A stretch of 64,000 bases of DNA, from NCBI RefSeq assembly GCF_032362555.1, contig NC_083507.1, forward strand, positions 1,429,001-1,493,000, written 5' to 3'. This document shows positions 27,401 through 36,300 of the stretch, one piece after another. Position 1 is the first letter of the stretch. Every line of letters starts with the position of its first letter. This DNA comes from Amyelois transitella (taxonomy: Eukaryota; Arthropoda; Insecta; Lepidoptera; Pyralidae). The notes under the pieces are model-generated. The model saw only the letters and a list, made by a program, of their open reading frames with translations. It was not told the origin of the DNA and ran no database searches. A program made the position numbers and the translations under genes.

Positions 27401-30400
27401 TCAACATTCAGATGGCGGCCATTACCGGCGCGAGTAAACACAGGCTGCTTTGCAAGTGTGTTTTATATCATCACATACATACATACATATGGTCACGTCT
27501 ATATCCCTTGCGGTGTAGACAGAGCTAGCAGTCTTGAAAGATTGATAGGGCTCAGCTGTTAGGTTTGATGATAGAATTGAGATGCAAATAGTGACAGGTT
27601 GCTAGCCCATCGCCTAATGGAAAAAACCCAAGTTTTCTGTTTTTTTTTAAAATGAATGTTCTGTATTCGACTGTTTTTTTTTCTTTCGTATAAAATCTAT
27701 TTAATTTTTTTTAAATGCGAATTTCGATCCTTTTTTTTTTAAAACCTATTATTTCTTGCCAGTGACATATCCCGCGGGCGGGAGCACTACCCCTTGCCGT
27801 GCGTGAACGAGATAGACGACGCCCCGGCGCCGGACGACTTCACGTACGTCACGGCGAACGTCATGTCCGAGAATATAGTCGTTGATAACACTATATCCAC
27901 TTTGCAGGTGAGATTCTATAAAAAAATGTTTATTTCTTATGATGATATTTTTTAATTTCATTTATGACTTGAAATCTTCTCTCTCTCTCTCTCTCCAAAG
28001 CTGTTATTCCGGGCAGATTAAAAATTCAAATTATTTTTTTAAATTCATTATTATGGGACACATATGACAATTATTAAGTGATATGAAATCACTTCATAAT
28101 TGTCATATCTTTAGGCATCACAACATTGGTTGACGTCAAATAAATTACTTAAAACTAGTTACATACAATCAAGTCTATATGCTTACAGGGTAGACAGAGC
28201 CAACAGTGTTGAAAAGACTGATATGCCACTTACAGCTATTTGGCTTAACGATAGAATTGAGATTCAAACAGTGACAAGTTGCTAGCCAATCGCTTTAAAG
28301 AAGAATCCCAAGTTTATAAGCATATCCCTCGTCTTTTACGACATCCATGGAAACAAGACGGAGTGGTCCTATTCTTTTTTTTTATTGGTGCCGGGAATCA
28401 CACGGCAGAAATCTTTTATGTCTTTTAAAAAATGTATTGTTCATTCAGGGTTGCAAATGCAAGGACTCGTGCGAGGACAGTTCGTGCAGTTGCTGCGTTC
28501 TCGGCGTGAGGAGGTGGTACCGGCACGGGAAGTTACTGCCCGACTTCCTGTACCACGACCCGCCGATGTTGTTCGAGTGCAACTGTACCTGTCAGTGCAA
28601 TGTGGTGAGTACAAGTACTACCACTTTAATATGTTACACCGATGCCTACCTGCGCAGAAATCAATGTTTGTCATGGCGCGAAAATATCTGCGCCAATCAT
28701 AGTGCGCCATTTGAACGCTCCGGATCGAAACCGTTCGCTATTGGCTGATTGAGTACGCGCCATGTTTGGAGTTCGCAGGAACGCCACGGTATTTATCTGG
28801 TATAACTTGTAATGAGCGAGATACACGACTCCTGTTGTTTTGGGATTTAAAATCCTATTGTCTACTACATATAAGTTTGTTATTTCACTAATGTTTTCAT
28901 TCAGCTAGATTCAAAACGGTTGGCTCTGTCTACCCCGCAAGGGATATAGACGTGACCATATGTATGTATTTCTACATAAATAAAGATATAAACTGTTGTT
29001 ACCAGAAAGAATGCGCCAACACGGTGGTGAGCCGACTGGCCGCCATGGGCTCGCTGGGCGTCCGCGCGGCCGTGTTCCGGCGCGCGGCGCTGGGCTGGGG
29101 GCTGCGCGCGCGCACGCGGGTGGCGCGCGGCGCGCCGGTGGCGCTGTACTGCGGGGAGCTGCTGGCGGCCGCGGCGGCCGACACGCGCGCCAACGACCAC
29201 TACATGTTCGCGCTAGATGTCAAGCCGGACTTGTTGGAGGTGGGCTTCGAATATAATATATACATTCAGTCAAAAAAGTATCGGGAATGGATTATTTATT
29301 TATGGTTCCAAATTCAAATTTTTGTTTTTTTTGTTGTTGTTAGATTGGCACAACTGTTTTCCATTTTGGCGCGGAGTTTGAGTTGCATCTGTTGTTTACA
29401 TTAAATACAGTGCTATTTTTAGTTATATCATATCTAGTGTGTATTGCTAATTTCATAATGGATAAAAACATCGAACAAAGAGTTTGTCTTAAATTTTGCA
29501 TTGCCAATGGAATATCGTGTTCGGAGTCACTGAAAATGTTACAGAAGGCTTACGGTGAATCGACTTTATCAAAAACTCGTGCTTATGAGTGGTACAAAGC
29601 GTTCAAAAGCGGTCGAGATGTGATGGAAGATTTGCCTCGCTCTGGTAGGCCATCAACGTCTGCAACTGAAGTTAACATCGCAAAAGTGAAGGAAATAGTG
29701 ACTGAAAATCCTCATTCAACTTTGAGAGAGATAGCCACCGAACTTTCTGTATCTCACGAGTCGATCCGTACCATTTTAACTAATAATTTGGGTATGAAAC
29801 ATGTTGCCGCTCGGCTAGTCCCAAAAGACCTGAATTTTTTTCAAAAACTCAATCGCATGAGAGTCGCTGAGGACATGCTAGAACGAGTCAATTCCGACCC
29901 AACATTCATGAAACGCATTGTTACTGGTGACGAGACGTGGGTTTACGAGTTTGACATGCAAACTAGTCAACAAGCTTCGGAGTGGCGCCTTCCAACTGAA
30001 CCGAAACCGAAAAAACCACGCCAAAGTCGTTCAAAAGTCAAAGTCATGTTGACTGTTTTCTTTGACTATCGCGGTGTTGTGCACTCGGAATTCTTGCCGG
30101 AAGGTCAAACGGTAAATAAGGAATATTATTTGAGTGTTATGCGGCGTTTAAGAGAGCAAATCCGACGAAAAAGGCCAGATTTGTGGAAAGAAAATTCTTG
30201 GATTTTGCACCATGATAATGCACCTTCGCACAAGGCCATCATTGTGAACGAATTTTTAACCAACCACTCAACAAATACCATCGAGTAACCACCATATTCA
30301 CCAGATATGGCTCCAGCCGACTTTTTTCTTTTTCCTAAACTCAAATTACCACTTCGTGGCACCCGTTTTCAATCGGTAGAAGACATAAAAGAGAATTCGC

Positions 30401-32731
30401 GGCGAGAACTGACCTCAATTCCGGAAACAGCGTTTAAAAAATGTTTTGATGATTGGATTATTCGTTGGCGTAAGTGTATCGTTTCTAAAGGAGCATATTT
30501 TGAAGGTGATAAAATAAATTTGGATGAATAATAAACAGTTTGTGTATTATTGATCTTTTCCTGCTACTTTCTTGACAGAGTAGTATATATTGTGACCCGC
30601 TGACACGTGCATTTTCTATGTGAATGACTTTATTTTTAATGAATGTATTATTTTAACATACATGTTAATCACGTTTATATGCCTTACGGATTAGATAGAA
30701 CCAACAGACGCAAAAAGTGATAGGCCACTGTTAGCTGTTTTGACTTAATGATACAATAGGGAACCGGACAACTTTTCAGATTGTGTTTAAAAATAATCTT
30801 TATTAATTTATATATCCAGAAAAAATAATATGTTAATTAAATAAATCTTTTGGAGTATTTAAAAACGTCAAAAACGTAATTAATTTAAATTTGCCGCGAA
30901 AACAGCACTTACGTCAATTCGGATCGCGTGACGTCATATGTTTGGAAAACAAACTACAAGCCCTATTACAATTGATCAGTGCTTGGATAATTTAAGTATT
31001 TTCTCGCAGATCTAGAAACATGCAAAACCCATAAATATCTAACCTTGAAAATCATACAAAAAAACATATGTGAAAATAACTTGGTAAACAATGAAACTAG
31101 TTTTAGGTTATGTTTTCTTTTGTTATTTCTTCAATCATTTCTGTTGTTAAGATAAACAAAAAGAGGTTGAAATACTTACACAAATGTTTTCACATTTCTA
31201 AATTCAGCAGAACAAAAGTCGGAATTAGTGGCAAAGAAACTGCCGACCATGAAAATATCAACTTTTGGGAGATTTCTATTGTCGGCTTGTAACCTTGTTC
31301 CAGGATAAAAAGCTTGATAGGCGGCTTCAAGTACTTGCGACAACTTCTGTTATGACTATAGTCCTTCAATTCGTAACTAATTACATACATACATACATAC
31401 ATACATAAAATCACGCCTCTTTCCCGGAGGGGTAGGCAGAGACTACCTCTTTCCACTTGCCACGATCTCTGCATACTTCTTTCGCTTCGTCCACATTCAT
31501 AACTCTCTTCATACAAGCTCTCTTCTAACTAATTACAATTAAATGTTTTTAGAAAAATGCAAATAAATCGTAGAATAACTTGAAATAACATACAAAGCAG
31601 TGTTACTTATCACTCATTACGTATGACGACACCCACTGTGATTGGTGTTTGGGTTCTTACGCTGCACAGATAAAAAATATTGGATTTATGCAACTTTATT
31701 TATTGATTTAAAATTATAAATCATTGTTATTTCTTAAAAATCTTTATTAAGTGATGTTCTTGTATAACCAACTTTATTTTAAAACCTAACTTAGTTTTTT
31801 TTTCGATAACTGTCCGGTACCCTATTGAGTAATATTAATAGAATGAATGAATGATTGATTCATTCATTGAATAGAATAATTTTAACACTTTTGAAAATAG
31901 AACACAAACAGCAAAACCTAAAAACTTATCACTGTTTTCATACTTTTCAGTACTAATTTAGCAAAATTTTTGCCAAGTTAAAAATTAACCTGTCATATTC
32001 CCAGCAATGCTCCGAGAAGACGGTCCTCTGCGTTGACGCAGCCCGCTACGGAAGTGCAGCTCGGTTCATCAACCACAGCTGTAAACCCAACCTCACACCG
32101 GTGAGGGTCTACACCAGCACCAGAGACCTGAGACTGCCCACTGTGGCTCTCTTCGCCTGCACTGACATACAGCCAGGAGAAGAGCTCACGTGAGTTAGCG
32201 TTTACCTGTAAAAAGTCTACAGGTGATAGTTTCATAAATATTTTCAGAGTCCTGTCCTGTCTATCAGGCCGAGTATATAAGGGAAATAGACCTGGTTGCG
32301 TACTCACCTTTTTAGAGAAGAGCCGGGGGTTACGCCAATGACTACGATTCTGATATTGGCAATTCAGAAGTTTTACGTGAAGCGGGAGTTGCTTCGAATG
32401 CTTATATTTACACTAGCTGTTACCTGCGACTTCAGTCTCTTTGTGTAATAAATTTTAATTTATTATCTTATTCCAATAATGTCAAGAATAACCCTTCAGT
32501 AGTTTTTGCGTTAAAGAGTCCACACAACTTTACAAACTTTCGCGTTTGTAATTAGTAGGATTATAAGCGTTCGGATACCGACACTCAACTGTTGTATTAT
32601 ACATAGTGTTGTTTATTTTCAGATTTGATTATGGCGATAAATTTTGGTCAGTGAAATCGAAGTGGATGAAATGTGAATGCGGGACTCCGGAATGCAGATA
32701 TCCCGAGGTCAAGGAAGAAGATGAATCTTAG
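15483..32731 (+). CDS. G9a: G9a/EHMT histone H3-K9 methyltransferase
   Basis: Nuclear SAM-dependent enzyme that mono- and dimethylates histone H3 Lys9. Nineteen exons: 15483-16237, 16753-16998, 17395-17469, 17731-17805, 18224-18342, 18782-18990, 19147-19352, 19800-20011, 20795-20962, 21055-21515, 24780-24949, 25293-25454, 26707-26770, 27322-27455, 27763-27907, 28449-28604, 29006-29239, 32005-32189, 32623-32731. The sum is 3885 nt, 1294 aa. Residues 1-385 are basic/acidic and disordered, with repeated RRSSR-type motifs. Residues about 390-560 form the EHMT cysteine-rich region ([22 protein letters not shown]). Ankyrin repeats span about 633-1010, with the methyl-lysine-reader-like [13 protein letters not shown] Cys-rich pre-SET follows ([13 protein letters not shown]), then SET ([24 protein letters not shown]), then post-SET ([10 protein letters not shown]). 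An acidic insert splits the ankyrin domain (see 21055-21515). Poly(A) signal at 32845. Confidence 0.96.
16363..16465 (+). repeat. 262-bp retroposon fragment, plus sense
   Basis: Carries GGGACCACTCCATCTCTTTCCC and a shortened tail TACCTGGCAAGGGATGAC. It lies in G9a intron 1. Confidence 0.5.
17025..17300 (+). repeat. LINE 3' tail ending in (TATTC)n
   Basis: Contains TGCTGCAGTCTAGTTTGTTC, GGTAGTAGTTATAATTAG and GATGTGACGTCAATAAGT, ending in repeated ATTCT units. The same block recurs at 25545-25672, 26065-26645, 49385-49550, 54975-55250 and, in part, 9065-9165 and 49610-49655. This is the uniform 3' end expected of a 5'-truncated non-LTR family. Confidence 0.6.
17301..17394 (+). repeat. 31-bp triplicate ending at the G9a exon 3 acceptor
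   Basis: Units 17301-17331, 17332-17362 and 17363-17394 share GAAAATGATACATATGTTTG. The first two end TGTCTAGGAAT; the third ends TGTCTTGTTTAG, which is the splice acceptor used before 17395. Confidence 0.75.
17808..18052 (-). repeat. 262-bp retroposon abutting a G9a splice donor
   Basis: The (CATA)n end begins two bases inside the intron: exon 4 ends GACAG and the donor reads GTACATACATATAG. The other end is degraded (GGTACCGGAAACCACGCAGC). Donor bases +3 onward therefore come from the element. Confidence 0.6.
18556..18602 (+). repeat. RTE-tail fragment with (TATG)n
   Basis: Carries CTCTGCCTACCCCTCCGGGA and GAGGCGTGATTGTTTGTATG in a G9a intron. The family is described at 21640-21885. Confidence 0.5.
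20520..20670 (-). repeat. RTE-tail family copy, minus sense
   Basis: Starts CATACATACATAAAATCACG and includes GGGGTAGGCAGAGACTACC and CCACATTCATAACTTTGG. Reverse-sense copies of the same block lie at 10722-10800, 26960-27150, 31380-31525, 44740-44900 and 55612-55715. Confidence 0.6.
21055..21515 (+). other. G9a exon 10: acidic insert within the ankyrin repeats
   Basis: This exon supplies residues 689-842. It begins with ankyrin-like ALLAKDG and ends with [19 protein letters not shown]. Between them lie about 120 residues dominated by Glu, Lys and Asp (for example [20 protein letters not shown] and [14 protein letters not shown]). The frame stays open and both junctions are in phase with neighbouring exons, so it appears to be real coding sequence, not an intron. 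Confidence 0.8.
21640..21885 (+). pseudogene. RTE-type LINE C-terminal tail with (TATG)n
   Basis: The frame 21656-21865 reads [20 protein letters not shown], then [20 protein letters not shown] and finally [10 protein letters not shown] with a stop, followed by TATGTATGTATG. This is the longest copy of the family. Shorter plus-sense copies are at 6310-6420, 6945-7034, 18556-18602, 36380-36495, 49020-49130 and 58885-59000. The coding tail and tetranucleotide 3' end fit an RTE-like non-LTR element, truncated at its 5' side. Confidence 0.6.
22058..22325 (-). mobile_element. lep1-like Helitron-family copy
   Basis: Begins (plus strand) CACTAGCTGTGCCCGCGACT and ends TTTATAATATTAGTATAGAT. Other copies of about the same length are at 41642-41908 (plus), 42741-43007 (minus), 54271-54808 (plus, interrupted), 56622-56913 (minus) and a diverged one at 32412-32572 (minus). 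On the sense strand the 3' end is a CG-rich hairpin followed by CTAGT, the layout of a non-autonomous Helitron. Confidence 0.6.
22513..22579. repeat. Perfect 31-bp hairpin with a 5-base loop
   Basis: Arms 22513-22543 and 22549-22579 are exact reverse complements around AACAA. It lies in the large G9a ankyrin intron, 50 bases left of the decayed Tc1-like element. No coding role is seen. Confidence 0.9.
22628..24331 (-). mobile_element. Decayed Tc1/mariner-like transposon
   Basis: Terminal repeats CGCGTTCATATCTGCAGTCA (from about 22634) and its near reverse complement TGACTGCAATTATGAACGCG (about 24306-24325) flank a broken transposase on the minus strand. Both sides also carry a separate repeated flank, TAACTCTATTGTTTTCAACC, seen at about 22605, 24361, 24540 and 24597. 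It is inserted in G9a intron 10. Confidence 0.55.
23519..24230 (-). pseudogene. Broken Tc1-like transposase
   Basis: The open part 23513-23896 includes [20 protein letters not shown] and [20 protein letters not shown]. The latter holds the second catalytic Asp region of Tc1-like DD(E/D) transposases. An upstream remnant near 23930-24010 reads [14 protein letters not shown] and is out of frame with it, so at least one frameshift separates them. The final catalytic region is not recognisable. Confidence 0.6.
24391..24735 (-). repeat. Two truncated 262-bp retroposon copies
   Basis: Copies at about 24391-24520 and 24610-24735, both starting (CATA)n and cut off near ATTCAAATAGTGACAGG. The second reaches to about 45 bases before the G9a exon 11 acceptor. 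Confidence 0.6.
26065..26645 (+). repeat. LINE 3' tail split by a SINE insertion
   Basis: The (TATTC)n LINE tail is continuous at 26065-26264 and 26512-26645. Between them, 26276-26511 is a minus-sense tRNA-derived SINE (GGATTCGAACCC marks its B box), flanked by AAAAT on both sides as target-site duplication. A second, truncated copy of the LINE block lies just upstream at 25545-25672. Confidence 0.65.
26960..27150 (-). repeat. RTE-tail family copy, minus sense
   Basis: Includes CATAAAATCACGCCTCGTTC and GCAAGCTCGGCGGTTTCGGG. It lies in a G9a intron between ankyrin exons 13 and 14. Confidence 0.6.
27471..27640 (-). repeat. 262-bp retroposon, minus sense, truncated
   Basis: Starts 16 bases after G9a exon 14, with CATACATACATACATATGGT, and ends near ATCGCCTAATGG. 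Confidence 0.6.
28062..28407 (-). repeat. Palindromic short repeat followed by a 262-bp retroposon
   Basis: 28062-28108 folds as a 21-bp hairpin (one mismatch) built from the ATATGACAATTATTAAGTGAT motif also seen near 6850. It is followed by GTTGACGTCAAATAAATTAC and, at 28155-28407, by a minus-sense retroposon copy ending GGGAATCACACGGCAG about 40 bases before G9a exon 16. Confidence 0.55.
29262..30586 (+). mobile_element. mariner-family transposon in a G9a SET-domain intron
   Basis: About 1.3 kb. Imperfect terminal repeats of roughly 28 bases: left ATTCAGTCAAAAAAGTATCG, right (reverse complement) CTCTGTCAAGAAAGTAGCAG. TA-rich sequence lies at both ends. The left end is only about 22 bases beyond the exon 17 donor. 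The element shares the intron's transcription direction. Confidence 0.75.
29458..30531 (+). pseudogene. mariner transposase with one in-frame nonsense codon
   Basis: A 357-codon mariner transposase frame. Paired HTH region at residues 1-110 with the linker GRPSTSATE. First catalytic Asp in [10 protein letters not shown], second in [11 protein letters not shown], third in [16 protein letters not shown], i.e. the D,D34D arrangement of mariner. Codon 277 is TAA, just before the third Asp; otherwise the frame is open to the natural stop at 30531. The copy should not make a complete enzyme. The near-intact frame suggests a fairly recent insertion. Confidence 0.85.
31380..31525 (-). repeat. RTE-tail family copy, minus sense
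   Basis: Five CATA units, then AAAATCACGCCTCTTTCCCG, up to CTCTTCATACAAGCTC. It lies in the long G9a intron between exons 17 and 18. Confidence 0.6.
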
Positions 32732-33346
32732 CTTTAATATAATGTTGCTATGGACTATCTAAATATTACCTGTAAATAGTATTAATCTTGTATAATTTAT
32801 TGTAATCCTTTTTATTATAAATCAATCGGCAAGTATATAATTATAATAAAGATATTTCATAATTTCAGTATTATTTAATTTTTGTGACATACCAAGTTAT
32901 CAATATAAAAATGAATCTTGCAGTACAGGGTTGGCTCACATTGAGGGAATACTAAACATTCTGCAGCATTCACATTTTCAAAATCGTTTAAATAACATAC
33001 GTAGAATACAAATGAACCCATACAATTAAGAGGTTTACACCAGTGATTGTACCTACTGTAAAATAGAATAATGGTACACGGCTGTCTGTATTTTTATCGT
33101 TTCCAAAAAAGTAAAAAAAAAGAAATGTCATTTTCATTCTGTCAATGCCAAAGTCTGTCGTCCGCTGTCAAATCAATGTCAATTCAAAATTTCAAAATAG
33201 TTTTTCAACGGATTTGTTTTTTGTTCGTGTTGGATTTATTTTTGTTTATTTTTACATGTATTATCTCGAAAATAAACCACTGGAGGAAAGAGCAAATGTT
33301 CTCAGTGATTTGTCCTTATATACGATTATTTTTTGTATATAAAATC
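32732..33346 (+). other. G9a 3' UTR and TTK upstream region
   Basis: G9a ends with a poly(A) signal AATAAA at 32845-32850. About 500 bases then separate it from the TTK start codon in the same direction. The TTK promoter must lie here. I see no clear TATA box or repeat. An open frame continues upstream of the chosen TTK ATG to 33071, but its composition (runs of Phe, Lys) does not look coding. Confidence 0.5.
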
Positions 33347-36300
33347 ATGAATGGACACAACGAAAATACTGCGAATAGCAGCAAATTTGCGCCGATGCCC
33401 ATGTCGGCATTGTTGGCCAATTTGATGCCTCTGCAGAAACAATCTGACAGTCCTGATTCAAGTTTTGCATCTAGTGATGAAAGTGATAGCTCATTTAGTG
33501 AAACTGTTGCGAAAAAGCGGTCCCCAAAACGTAACATAAACAGAGAATTTCGAACGCCTAACCTCAAGGTATCCAAACCTGTTGACATCAAAAGTTTTGC
33601 TTCCGAGAAGAAAGTCGTAACCTCTGATCACAACAAAGAGAATTCGAACACAGATTGGATATCAAATCAGACTTATCCCCACAAAGATGGTCATATTGTT
33701 CAAAGTGGAAACAAAAAAGTTTTAACTAATGTTTATCCCAATTCTGAAGTTAAAAAGCCTAATGTTTTAATTCCATACAATAGTAATGCAAAGTTACCAC
33801 AAACCATTGTTAGTTCAACCCAAAAAAAGACTCCAGAAATAGTGAAACATCAAGTTAATGTGCTCAAAACGAAAACAGTGACACCAAAAATTAAAACAGG
33901 TATAAGAAAGTTTACTCCTGGATCAGGGAAACATAGTAATAAGAAGACTCCTCAAAAATTATTGGCACAGAATAGGGATAGGGTGAGATGTGAACTATTT
34001 ACTCAGAAACCAGTCAAAGATGAGCTGGGTCCACCAGCACGGCCGGAGCCAGCCCCGGTGGCCTCAACACCTGTAGCGGCAGTGCCCGAGACGCCTTTAA
34101 ACAGAAAAGCCCTACCAGTAGCATATGCCGCCACCCCCTCATACCCTCAAGGTGCACCAGGCAATAATAACTCAAAAATATTATTTAAGACAACAAGTAT
34201 AAAAGACAAAAAGTATTTATTTATAAAAAAGTTGGGAACAGGAGGTTCTAGTGAAGTTTACAAGGTGAGAACTTAGTTAATAAGAGTCTTTAATGTACAA
34301 TAGCATTTTAGTAGGGTGCTTGAATTAAAATTTACTATTGTTAATGATAATAATTGGACTATGTGGTCTAAAGAAATCTAAGAATGCTTGCATTGAAAGA
34401 GGATATATTGTCAGAACATTAAGTATAAGAAATACTTCATTGATGCTATTCTGTTGCAGAGCTGGAGATCATTTTCATCCAAACAGCTATTCACTTCATT
34501 TAGTAGTTAAGAAACAAAATAACTCATAAACATTATCATAAATTTTTTATTTTATTATAAAATTATGAAAATTACGCTTTAATTTTTGCTTGTAACAAAT
34601 CCTAACTGATATTATAAATGCAAAAATAAGTTATTTGTTTCTCTTCACGCATTACATTATATACTAAATCAATCTTCGTGAATTTTGTGTATATACACAA
34701 TTAAGAGCTCAGAGAAGGACATAGGGTACATTTCACCTTGGTATAAACTAGTTAGGCTGAAATTTGCGAAAAACCTGTTTTCTTTTAGAGGTGGCGTTAA
34801 AATTTGCACAGGCAAAGCTGCAACTGAAAGCTAGTAAGCTGTCTCTAAATTTGTGATAAACACTCACATAGTGGATTTACTTTGAGTGAAAGCGTGTCCT
34901 TCTTAATTCAAGCCATTAAGCCATTCCAATAATTATTTTGTTTTCAACATACTGCACCTTCGGTGAAACAAAGTCACAACAACTCTTTTTTAAATTTTTA
35001 TAGGAGAAGACTTTTAATTTTTTTTCTCATGTATTTGTTCATTTCTGGATTACTATTTATAGTAGGTTTAACATCTTTGCAATATTAATTGTTTACTTTC
35101 ACCGATGTTTTTGTTGCCCCAAGTAAAGGTATGATTCAAAAACAATTTGGCAAACTGGGTTCGTTTTTTACAATTTTGGCTATTTGTGCCGTGTGGTTCC
35201 CGGCACCAATAAAAAAAAAGAATAGGACCACTCCATCTCGTTCCCATGGATGTCGTAAAAGGCGACTAAGGGATAGGCTTATAAACTTGGGATTCTTCTT
35301 TTAGGTGATGGGCTAGCAACCTGTCACTATTTGAATCTCAATTCTATCATTAAGCCAAACAGCTGAACGTGGCCTATCAGTCTTGTCAAGACTGTTGGCT
35401 CTGTCTACCCCGTAAGGGTAAGACGTGATCATATGTATGTACATATATATGAAGCATGATTCTCTTTGTATGTATTATATTAAACTGAACTGGCTTACTC
35501 GATTGGCTTATGTATGTATGTATAAATGTATTAATGAAACTAATTTTACGGATTCTATTAGATTGGATTATCTTAATGAAATGGCCTCGTCTTATTGGCC
35601 CTTGATACTCTTTCTATGTATATCTCATAGTTTTGAGCTACATACTTACAATTTACAATTGTTTTATAATATCCAGGTATTAGAAGTTGGCTCGTCCAGT
35701 GAGTACGCTGTGAAATGTGTGTACCTCGCCACGGATCACGAGCTAGCGCAGGGCTACATCAATGAGGTGCGGCTGCTGCGAGAGCTGCAGAACTCGGACA
35801 GAGTCATACGGCTGTTTGATTAGTGAGTTTTCAATATGTTCATTGAAGAAAAAGAGGAATACAAAGATTTACACAAGGATTTACAACCCATGATCTAAGC
35901 AGGGCTAGCAACTGAAGGTTCTTTTGGGAACACACAAAGATTTGTCTTATGTTAGTTAATAGTAATCTTATAAGTAATAAATCTTAAGTGACCTGACTAA
36001 CATAGGCACTTAACTTTTGACTTCCTCCCTCCCAAGTTCCTGGTCATGGATCGCAACTGAGAAACAATTAAATATAGTTTCGTCCGTAAAATAATCACTG
36101 CATAAAACGCAGTCCATTACTCGCACAATTCTAAAAACACTTAACACTCCTTTATATAAACTCCTAAATATGCAAGTTTTTTCATAATTTCTAACAATAA
36201 TCTCCATTCCAGCGAATACGATAGAACCAATCAGCTGCTGCGCATGGTGCTGGAGGTGGGGGAGACGGACCTGTCGTCGTTCCTGAAGGCTCGCGGCGCC

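Noticed and set aside
33071-33346. Upstream extension of the TTK first exon (MVHGCLYFYRF...)
   Set aside because: The frame is open, but its composition is unlike the rest and the [13 protein letters not shown] start fits better; kept as non-coding.
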